Shown: positions 48,801 through 57,195 of the stretch, piece after piece
How positions within the stretch are numbered: position 1 is the first letter of the stretch
Layout of the letters: every line of letters begins with the position of its first letter
Assembly: GCA_950295325.1 (NCBI GenBank)
Contig: OX485809.1
Coordinates: 14,878,001 to 14,942,000 of the forward strand
Direction of reading: 5' to 3'
Length of the DNA: 64,000 nucleotides
DNA from: Polytrichum commune
Lineage: Eukaryota; Streptophyta; Polytrichopsida; Polytrichales; Polytrichaceae
Translations under genes and position numbers: made by a program
The notes under the pieces: model-generated
What the model saw: only the letters and a program-made list of their open reading frames with translations
Told to the model about the DNA's origin: nothing
Database searches by the model: none

Positions 48801-48893
48801 GTTCTTGGGGGGTGATGATGCGGGCATGGTTGTTGGCATTGCGGGAGGTAGGGGGGTGACAGAATAGTTGTTGAGCAATATTTAGTGCGCTTT
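45869..48893 (-). pseudogene. 5'-truncated non-LTR retrotransposon (RLE-type LINE) with RNase H, CCHC finger and PD-(D/E)XK endonuclease
   Basis: One minus-strand reading frame of about 1000 codons, broken by four stops (TAA 48529-48527, TGA 47902-47900, TAA 47671-47669, TAA 46726-46724). N to C: a Cys/His- and Pro-rich stretch (48.9-48.7 kb), an unassigned region of about 330 codons (48.7-47.6 kb), then RNase HI at 47.4-46.9 kb (YYTDGSF, IFTDSLN, RAHVNIDGNEKTDKLAKEG). Next is a CCHC finger (CLIC...WLHVLLTC, 46585-46529) with RHNKAVWEI, then a restriction-like endonuclease (RPDILCVK, QFIEFTY, KANKYKP). CCHC-RHN-PD-(D/E)XK is the C-terminal signature of R2/CRE/NeSL/Dualen-type LINEs. No reverse transcriptase is present; it would lie beyond 48.9 kb, where unrelated DNA and a MITE begin, so the copy looks 5'-truncated. 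The RNase H glutamate is Lys (RAKMIAI). No poly(A) tract was found downstream of 45869. Confidence 0.78.
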
Positions 48894-49001
48894 TAATTAG
48901 TTTGGTAGGGTTGGAATGATAGTTTTAAAAATCATTTGGACTCATCATGTCTCCAAAAGATGTGCAATGCAAATGAATGTTTGCATGCTCTGGTGTTGTG
49001 A

Positions 49002-49500
49002 GGGCCACTTCACACACGAGCCAAGAGCCATGACCATGAAATTGTGAGAGCCCAAAAGAAAGCGTCCAAAGGCCTTCCCAAGACACCTCCAAAATCATGT
49101 AGTGTGGTCATGGACCCTCAGGTGTAGTGTGAAGTCATACGTGACCGGGCCTTCAGCCAAATGCTATTTCAATGAATTTCTATCCATGCATGTCCTCACA
49201 CATGATAAAATAGAATAAATCAACGGTTGTGAGTGTTCAGAGTGCCATGGTCTCCCGGTTTTGCCTAAGGCCTACCTCCAAGAGATGGGTTTTGAAATAA
49301 GTCCAAGTGACCATGAAACATGGTTCATTTGATGCCATATAAGAATCCATGTAGACTTTACATCCATCTTGCATTCACATACTCCGTTGGTCCCTCAAGC
49401 ATAGTGTGAAGCGAACTTGGACCGGAGCCCCCTTTTCCACCTATGAGAGTGCTGGAAGTGTAATGGTCACGGGCTCTCAGTCTCATGTGTGAAGTGGCCC
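49002..49500. mobile_element. Tourist/PIF-Harbinger-like MITE family M3, copy 3 (inverted)
   Basis: 499 bp, GGGCCACTTCACACACGAG to CTCATGTGTGAAGTGGCCC, flanked by TGA on both sides (48999-49001, 49501-49503). Inverted relative to copies 1 and 2. It lies just beyond the truncated end of the LINE. Confidence 0.9.
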
Positions 49501-49642
49501 TGAGAGGTAGCCACAATGAGATCGAACACCGGAATCATCGTCTCTGTGTAGTGATCTGGACTCTGACTACACTATTTAGTCAAATTCTACCCTACAAGTG
49601 TATGGTTCCTTGAGCCTTTGCTCCTGTTCGAAGAAGGTATAA

Positions 49643-50183
49643 CGGCCGCTTTACACCTAGAGGCCGGGCCAATTCACCTTGAGGCCAATTGCATGAAATT
49701 TTAGCCCCTTTTGGGTTGGAGGCCCGCCTCAACTACACATTATAATAAGATTATAATGGGGGTCAATTTTTTCATATGTAAAGGTCTTAGGGCCAAGAAG
49801 TTAGGCCGATTCAATAAATCTAGCATAATCCAAAGGATCTAGTATAATCTAGCATAGAGCCGTTCATATTTCCACATAATCCAATGGATATTGTTTGTTG
49901 AAAAAAATCATATTTTATTTTTAAATGTTTTATTTATTTATTGAAATGTGACATTGGCCCCGAGATCAAGAATTTGGCCCTCCATTTTGGATGCACCCAA
50001 TTCAACGAGCTCGGGCCGTGTCATACCATGCAATTTTTGATTAAAAAAACCATACCACCAAATCGGCTTGGCCTCTAAGTGTAAAGGGGTTGGGACTGAT
50101 TTCAACCTTTTGACCAATCACAAGTGAGGATTTCAAGCCTCTTACGCAACGAATTGGCCCGGCCTCTAGGTGTAAAGTGGCCC
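49643..50183. mobile_element. PIF/Harbinger-like MITE family M7
   Basis: 541 bp with long inverted ends CGGCCGCTTTACACCTAGAG and CTCTAGGTGTAAAGTGGCCC, extending to GGCCGGGCC/GGCCCGGCC inside. TAA flanks both sides (49640-49642, 50184-50186). It is related at the tips to M6 (GCTTTATACAC). Non-coding. Confidence 0.85.
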
Positions 50184-50682
50184 TAAATTGCCAACAACAA
50201 TTCCCTCAAGCAAAGAAATTTGTCAGTGTGAGCTTCCTTCTTTTCACAACTGTCATGACTAATTTCATATTTCGACGTTGATCTGGTGAAGTTTGGACCC
50301 ACTGTGCGGTCACGATAAATTTATTCTGCTTCAGTCTTCAAATTCGATGCAAGTGGGATTATTTTCCAGGGTGGAGTGGGCACACTAAATAATCAAGTAA
50401 CTAGCGCACTGAATGGCAGGAAGGTAGGCTTGTATATTTAGCAAATAAATTAGCATATTCTTACTCAACTGTGGGCTGTTCATAGTGGCGAATTGTGCTG
50501 GATGTTTGTTAGTGTAGACCAAGACACGTGCACATCTTAGGGTGAGTTTCCATATAGACTGCTTGCCCACGAGATTGTGGTGTGAATAAGGACAAACTTG
50601 TCCAAATGTAGGGGGAATTTGGTGGGGTAGGGTTCGTGCCAGCTAGCTACTCCCATCTTCTCAAACATGGACCCACTTATTA

Positions 50683-51076
50683 GAGCATCCTCAGTCGGTC
50701 TAGGTAAAGCTCACTGCAAACCAAGACCTATCTTGCTTAAAATGCTCAAAATTTAGAGGGAGTGCACCAAATCTTGCTTAAAAATGGAAAGATCCTCCCA
50801 CACTCCCTCTAAATGTCAAAAATTTGGAGGGAGTGTGGGAGGATCTTTCCATTTTTAAGCAAGATTTGGTGCACTCCCTCTAAATTTTGAAAATGTGGTG
50901 TTTTCAATGAGGGATTTCACCTACGTCAAATTTTTACAATTCTTTTTTCTTGAGAAATATCTCACGTTTATTTAGGTGTGATTCTAATGATGGTAATTTC
51001 AGTTTCTAATTTTAGGTCAGTCAAAAGATAGGTTTTGGTTTGCAGTGAGCTTTACCTAGACCGACTGAGGATGCTC
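50683..51076. mobile_element. PIF-like MITE family M8 with a nested hairpin
   Basis: 394 bp. The terminal inverted repeats run about 50 bp almost without mismatch (GAGCATCCTCAGTCGGTC ... GACCGACTGAGGATGCTC, then TAGGTAAAGCTCACTGCAAA and its complement). TTA flanks both sides (50680-50682, 51077-51079). Located about 550 bp upstream of the MATE start codon. Confidence 0.9.
50746..50890. repeat. near-perfect 70-bp hairpin inside the M8 MITE
   Basis: Positions 50746-50814 pair with 50821-50890 with a single G-U type mismatch and a loop of about 6 nt. Within each arm the word TTTAGAGGGAGTG appears at one end and its complement CACTCCCTCTAAA at the other, so the motif occurs four times in alternating orientation. 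A transcript would form a very stable stem, a possible source of small RNA. Confidence 0.85.
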
Positions 51077-51416
51077 TTAACCTCCTTTTCCCGGTTATCA
51101 ACGATGAAGTTCTAGACCGACATTGATACTTTTGTGTCTTTAATCGGTCTTAATCCTTCAGTGACCGACACTTGTAAGTTGAAGGTCCTTTAGTGAGCGC
51201 ATGAATATCTAGTGGCATGTGTCCATGGCCCTCTATATTCTAGCAGACCGCCAGAATGTGATTGGTTAACAGCTTGTACTTAAGTACATGAGAACACATG
51301 TGACCCAATAGTATCTAGAATCTAGTGGGCGGGCAACGTACATGGCAACTCACCCTTACAAGCCTACATATCTGGGTTACTATTTTGGTCAAGCCATCTT
51401 TGCAGATTTGAAAGTT

Positions 51417-51425
51417 TATAAAAAG
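51417..51425 (+). promoter_or_regulatory. TATA box of the MATE gene
   Basis: TATAAAAAG about 205 bp upstream of the ATG at 51630. Transcription would start near 51450, giving a leader of about 180 nt. Confidence 0.5.
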
Positions 51426-51629
51426 ATCCAGAATAGGCAATGTGGGTTTTCGAGGAGTCACGTAGTTTCCTTTGGGCTAGTGTAGTTTGGCATGAACGTG
51501 AGTTGGATTCCTTCTTTCCGTTCTGGGTGAAGAATGTTGAACAAGTGTGTGACAAAGTCTAGAAGAATGTTGAAACTGATGTAACTGGAGCGCAGACATC
51601 ACCTCTTTGAAACGAGGAAATCGAAGGCG

Positions 51630-53255
51630 ATGGAGGATGCGAAGGAGCCTCTACTTCAGCGAGCGGATTCACCGCAAACACATCATACCTTCACCGTTCC
51701 GAATGGAGCCCTTCCGCGGTCCATTAGCCAGCACGAGAATGAAGTGGGTGCGTCGTGCCATCGGCGTGAATGGGTGTGGGGGGAGATGAAGAAACAGCTC
51801 TACGTTGCAGGGCCCATGATAAGCGTAAGCATTCTCCAGTACTCTCTCCTTGTGGTGTCCAACATGTTCGTAGGTCACCTAGGAGAGCTCGAACTCGCGA
51901 GTGTGTCGATCGCCACTTCGCTGGCAAGCGTGACTGGCACGAGCCTGCTGATCGGCTTGGCATCGGCGCTGGAAACGTTTTGTGGGCAAGCGTTCGGGGC
52001 AAAGCAGTACCATATGTTGGGGATTTATGTGCAGAGAGCCATATTTGTCTTGACCCTGGCGTGCCTCCCAGTCACCGTGCTGTGGTGGAATATGGGACCT
52101 CTGCTAATCCATTTAGGGCAAGACCCTACAATTGCCGAGATGGCGGGACACTATCTTCGGTGCTTGATCCCCATGCTTTTTGCATCAGCAATTGTGCAAC
52201 CGTTGATTAGGTTTCTCCAGACACAGAGTGTGGTGCTACCCATGGCGCTCTTCTCCGTTGTCACCTTGCTCGTCCACATTCTCCTGTGCTGGTTGCTGGT
52301 CTACAAGATTGGCATGGGCTTCCTTGGGGCAGCAGTAGCCAGTACCTTCTCCAATTGGCTCAACGCATTCTTCCTTGCAATGTATGTGAAATTCTTCCCA
52401 CCAACGCACCACCACACAAAAACATGGACCTCGTTGTCACTCGAAGCCTTCCATGACCTTCCCGCCTTCTTGAAGCTCGCCGTCCCCTCCGCTTGCATGA
52501 TCTGCCTCGAGTACTGGTCGTTCCAATGCGTGGTGCTCCTGTCAGGACTCTTACCCAACGCCAAGCTGGAAACGTCGACCCTCTCCATCTGTCTCACCAC
52601 CACGGCGGTGCTCTACATGATTCCCAACGGCATCGGAGCCGCCACCAGCACCCGGGTGTCCAATGAACTAGGCGCAGGCCGACCGCGGGCGGCTAAAGGC
52701 GCGGTATCCGTCGGGGTGGCCATGGCGCTTACGGAGGGCATCGTCATGGCCATCGTCTTGTACATCGGCCGTCACGTGTGGGGGTGGGCATACACTTCCC
52801 AGCAGGAGGTAACGGAGTACGTCGCGCAGTGCATCCCTGCCCTTGCCATTCTGGTCGTCATGGACGCTATCCAATCGGTGCTGTCCGGTGTGGCAAGAGG
52901 ATGTGGTTGGCAAGCGTTCGCAGCAGCATCCAATCTCGCAGCGTACTACATTGTTGGCATCCCCACTGCGGTGGTCCTTGGATTCGTGTACGATTTGAAA
53001 GGGCTAGGGCTGTGCATGGGCATTGTGGTGGGCATCGTCGTCCAGGCGGCTGGGCTTGTGCTCTTGACATTGCTCACCGACTGGCAGAAGCAAGCCGACC
53101 AGGCTTTGGGCCGTCTTTACTCCTCATCGCCAACTGATGTCGACGCCATTCGGAGTTGCCCAAAGGATGCAGGGTTTACTCCACACCTTGACTACCTGCA
53201 GGATCATAGTAGCCACAACTCGCGGGACCAGTACAATCGTCTCCTCTCAAATTGA
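51630..53255 (+). CDS. MATE family multidrug/toxin efflux transporter (DTX type), intronless
   Basis: A single uninterrupted frame of 541 codons with an ATG start. MATE proteins export organic compounds, such as secondary metabolites, in exchange for H+ or Na+ at the plasma membrane or tonoplast; the substrate cannot be told from sequence. An N-terminal cytosolic tail of about 50 residues contains KEPLLQ, followed by about twelve hydrophobic segments. Plant MATE signatures are VGHLGELELA (81-90), ASALETFCGQAFGAKQY (111-127), RFLQTQS (194-200), LEYWSFQ (293-299) and ATSTRVSNELGAG (338-350). Length is slightly above the usual 480-520. Codon use is GC-rich, in contrast to the AT-rich flanks and the intron-rich neighbours, and most flowering-plant MATE genes have several introns; this copy may come from an intronless lineage or from retroposition. 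It looks intact. An M8 MITE lies close upstream. Confidence 0.95.
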   Translation: MEDAKEPLLQRADSPQTHHTFTVPNGALPRSISQHENEVGASCHRREWVWGEMKKQLYVAGPMISVSILQYSLLVVSNMFVGHLGELELASVSIATSLASVTGTSLLIGLASALETFCGQAFGAKQYHMLGIYVQRAIFVLTLACLPVTVLWWNMGPLLIHLGQDPTIAEMAGHYLRCLIPMLFASAIVQPLIRFLQTQSVVLPMALFSVVTLLVHILLCWLLVYKIGMGFLGAAVASTFSNWLNAFFLAMYVKFFPPTHHHTKTWTSLSLEAFHDLPAFLKLAVPSACMICLEYWSFQCVVLLSGLLPNAKLETSTLSICLTTTAVLYMIPNGIGAATSTRVSNELGAGRPRAAKGAVSVGVAMALTEGIVMAIVLYIGRHVWGWAYTSQQEVTEYVAQCIPALAILVVMDAIQSVLSGVARGCGWQAFAAASNLAAYYIVGIPTAVVLGFVYDLKGLGLCMGIVVGIVVQAAGLVLLTLLTDWQKQADQALGRLYSSSPTDVDAIRSCPKDAGFTPHLDYLQDHSSHNSRDQYNRLLSN

Positions 53256-54229
53256 CGATTTCAGAACCAAGATTTCATTTGCAGCAACTTGCAGTGACTC
53301 TAGTCTTGATCTGGTGTTACATGGTTATCATTTTTGGAGCGGTAATTCATTTCAATCCGTCACCTATGCTGGACTACTCTTAACTACTCTTTCGGGCTCC
53401 GAGAAGATTCTCAAGAATCGGCAGGCACGTTGAATTGAGCATGCGGGCTATTACTTGGCAGGCAGGCTCTTCTAGTCTGGAAGCCAACAAACAGCTCAGC
53501 TCGCCTCGTGAGTCATGAGGAATCTCCGATGTGTGCAGTTGCAATTGGCGACTTCCACTCCAGTACGGGATGCATCTGGCCCACTTTCCCTGTCGTCTCA
53601 TCTCTTGGACTGCCACAAATAGGTTGCTCTCTCGGCTACGGTAGACAAACCCTTATTCGGATACTATACTTCTCTTACTAGGACACCTGTGTTTGAGTCA
53701 CTAGTGGTGCTGTATTGTGGCTCCAAGAATGGATAGCATAAAGACTATGTGTATACAAGAGATAGAAGTGCATGCTCAAAATGTGATCATCATTCTAGGT
53801 TTAGTTTCAAAATTCAACATTTTAGGTTTAAGTTCAATATTCAACATAGTTGAGAGGACATGTATGACCATTTAATGAGCACAAGAATCTTCACTTTGAT
53901 AATGAATGAGATATTCACACGTGAGCTCCGGAATAGTAAGAAGGAAGTGGCTACGGCCTTAATTTAACTACCTTAACCATCTTGTACTAAATCGCATGTT
54001 TCACATCCTAGGAGAAGTGGACTAGTTGGAAAAGGTAAGCATTCAAGACCAATCCACCTTAACCGATTCTGAAACATCAATTTGATCCCTAGTGTCCAGA
54101 TCCAAAATCCTCCCCATGGTTTATGTTGGGAAGAAGCCCTCGGGCTCAGGCCTTATCTATTCCAAAACCCCACACTTTTGGATGAACTCAACCTTGGTCC
54201 TTAAGTGACCAAACATGGTTGCCCATTTA
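53256..54229. other. 3' flank of the MATE gene and intergenic DNA
   Basis: GC content stays raised to about 53650, consistent with a 3' UTR, then drops. No other gene. Confidence 0.4.
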
Positions 54230-55140
54230 TGGATTATGGCGGATGTCAAACTTTTCCATATGAACTTTTAGGGGGAGGGGTCTAGGTTGGGATAAGGCCT
54301 GTGCCCCACAACCCCTCGGGCATCCCCGACAAAAATCTCAATGTTTGAACCCCACTAAAACGACGTTGCATGCTTTGCCCGACTTAAAAAAAACATTGCA
54401 TTCTTGAAGGCCGCTTGTCCACAAACCCATATTGAGTGTCTTAACTATGCTTCATTAGTTTGATTAGTGAGCATGACTTTTGATTAATCATGCTAAATTA
54501 GTTTGATATAATTCTTGGACTTGCCACTTTTATCTAGACTCCGTAGTATAGGCACCAAATTAGGCTTGTGCCTGATTATGCTCAATTTTGCCCAATTACT
54601 TATAACTGGGCTTAGGGAGTTTGAATGTATATGAATACTTGTGAAAGGAAAAGACATTAATCAAAATACTATATAACAAATTAGCTAAAATCAGCATATT
54701 GAAATTGACAAAAAGCTAAATTACAAAAATCACAACCTCGATGCTAACGAGGATTGATTAACATTCATAACTCCAAGTTAATTGCATGCTTTATTTCAGA
54801 CGTTTTCACTTCATATATTAAATCCTAGTCAATTTTTTATTTACTAAGTGGAAGTGAACATATATATATGTAAGACCTTGAAGGTGAGGTGCACTCAATA
54901 TAGGTTTTGTGAACGGGCGACCTTCAAGAATGCAAGGGCAAGTTTTTTTTTTTTTTTTTTTTTTTTTTTGGTTAAATTCAAGTGGGACGGGCAACGTTTT
55001 TGTTGAGTTGAAAAATAAAATTGAGATTTTTGTTGGGGGTTGCCTAAGGGGTTGTAGGTTGCGTGCCTTGGACCTTATCCCAGCCTAAACCCCTCCCCCC
55101 AAAAGTTTGTAGGGGGAGGTTTAATGTTTGCCATACCCTT
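54230..55140. mobile_element. large foldback/TIR element F2
   Basis: The left arm (about 54230-54440) and right arm (about 54885-55140) are inverted copies. GGGATAAGGCC..CCCCACAACCCCT pairs with GGGGTTGTAGG...GGACCTTATCCC, AAAAATCTCAAT with ATTGAGATTTTT, and GCATTCTTGAAGG with CCTTCAAGAATGC. The right arm holds a T27 run (54943-54969). No transposase frame. Confidence 0.75.
54943..54969. repeat. poly(T) run
   Basis: 27 T in a row inside the right arm of F2. Confidence 0.95.
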
Positions 55141-56174
55141 TGGCAAGGGGCGTATTTCCATGATTAAGGGTCGAAATCTTGGAGCATGGAATTGTCTCTT
55201 GTATAGGTTTAAACATGTTTTCATTGTAATTTTTTAGGGAGCCATACAAGAGACACTCCAAGTGATCTTAATTAAATAGCATCCGAAATTGTCGATTATC
55301 AAGTTCAAGAGGATCGTATTCGTAGAAAGAGGTGAGTTGGTGAATCAAGAGCATTCCTTGTACATCAAGGGCACAAAGATACGATTCATGTAATCGTCAA
55401 CATTCAAGAGATTTGGCGCTTCAATTATTAATCGTACAGTCCTATGAGTTGCTGAGGGTTGTTTGTTCTCTTGAATATTTTGACAAATAAGTGGGCTACC
55501 CCTAACTTCATTATGCACTCATGTAAAGAAACATGTAGTTGGATGCTAAAGCCACCCTAAGTAAGAGTGTTCAACAATATTGACATGGTGGTTTTCCGGA
55601 AACTTAGGTATGTACGTCCCTCTAATGTGGTGCATGTCACCCAAATTGGTGGTTGGCTTGTGTTGATTGTTGCATTGATTTTAGCAATTGGTTCTTTTAG
55701 GTTGCTTGCAATTCAATCCTTGGTCACTCACTTGCTAAGTTTGTAAGTTATTTCCCATTTTATTTTATCATGTTGTTTTATCTCCTTAACTTGGCTTGGA
55801 GTGGTTGGGAAAGTACATTAGTAAATATTGTATATATTGAGATATATTTTAAGAAATATAGCAATTATTTGGCACATTGGTGCCAAATTGGCCATTGCCA
55901 TAAAATAATGTCTTTGCCTCCAATGTTTGTGTAGGTTTGGAAACACAATAAGTAGCAAATATACATTTTTCATGAAATCTACGTTACTACAACAATCAAC
56001 ACAAGAGTAAGTGGAATACTTTTTTATAGACATATTTTTATTCAATGGGTTGAATTTCACTTAATCAAAGGGGTCAAGTGTGTGCCACCTTCGCCCACAA
56101 AATTTTATTACTTGTGGGGTGAATTGTTAGCTTTTGGCTAGAGGCATATTGGCAAATGAGAAATGCAAAAATAT
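55141..56174. other. intergenic, one small hairpin
   Basis: At 55180-55265 GGAGCATGGAATTGTCTCTTG faces AAGAGACACTCC. No gene. Confidence 0.45.
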
Positions 56175-57195
56175 GAGTAGGCTCGTGAAACATGGGTTGT
56201 ATGCTTGTGGTCATAGGGCACTCTATGACCACGGCAAAAAATTAGGGACACGGCCTGGAACCTTTTTTGTGTATGTATTTTGTTCCAGGTTGGACAACCT
56301 TAATGTTTTTTTCGTCTACCTAAGGAAAAAATTGCTACTTGAAAATGGCGCCTTTAAAAAAAATTGCTTTTAATATATGCTTAAAAGCCATGGATAAAGA
56401 GGCATCATATTTGGAAAAACAATATGATTGCACATGTGTGCCCCTTAATGAAGAAAAAACAATTACCAATAATGATAAGAGTTAGGAGTAATGCACTAGG
56501 TTTCTCATTTGTGAGGCCATGTGAGAATACCAAGACGGTATTCCAAGCTCATAACATGGATGTAGAAGGAATTGAACACGGGATCTTCTAGGACAGTGAC
56601 GCTGACCATAGTGATGTGCGGGTATGAATATATGCTTAAAGTCATTGCTAAACTTGATGTACACGCCAAGTTAGTGGAATTCAAAATGTTAAGAATGTTA
56701 AACAAAAACTCAAACATTTTCACTCCAAAAAACAACACATATGAAAACAAATCCACCTATAGCAATGAGAAAAACTATTTCATGACCATACTCATGTGAG
56801 CATGCTCATGCAACAAGGGTTGTATGTCCGTGGATGTAGGTTGCTCTATGACCACGGAAGAAAATTTCATGATGATGCCCGATGTATTTTTTTCTAGACA
56901 AGACAAACAATATTAAATGTGATTTTTTTTTTTTTTTTTTTTTTTGTGAGCTCAAGTGGTAAAATCGTGACAATATTCTACATGGATGCAAGAGGAATTA
57001 AAAAGTGGTCATCCATAATGGTGACATTGACTAGAGTAATGTGTGGATATGAGTTTATGCTTAAGGTCATCTCTAAACTTCATATACACTCCAAATTATT
57101 GGAATTCAAAATGTTAATAATGCTAAATAAAAACTCAAACATTTAAACTGCAAAATCCGATAACTTTGAGAACACATCCACTTACTATAATGAAC
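56175..57195. repeat. imperfect direct duplication
   Basis: Unit 1 (about 56175-56775) and unit 2 (about 56790-57195) share GGGTTGTATG...CTCTATGACCACGG, TGATGTGCGGGTATGA / TAATGTGTGGATATGA, and GAATTCAAAATGTTAA with ACAAAAACTCAAACATTT. Unit 2 is shorter and has a T23 run (56923-56945). A short third echo occurs near 57690 (CCTTGAGGTC). Confidence 0.8.

Noticed and set aside
51607-53137. Alternative frames within the MATE gene (51770-52210, 52778-53137 and minus-strand frames)
   Set aside because: High GC content leaves shadow frames open; only the 541-codon frame has family motifs.
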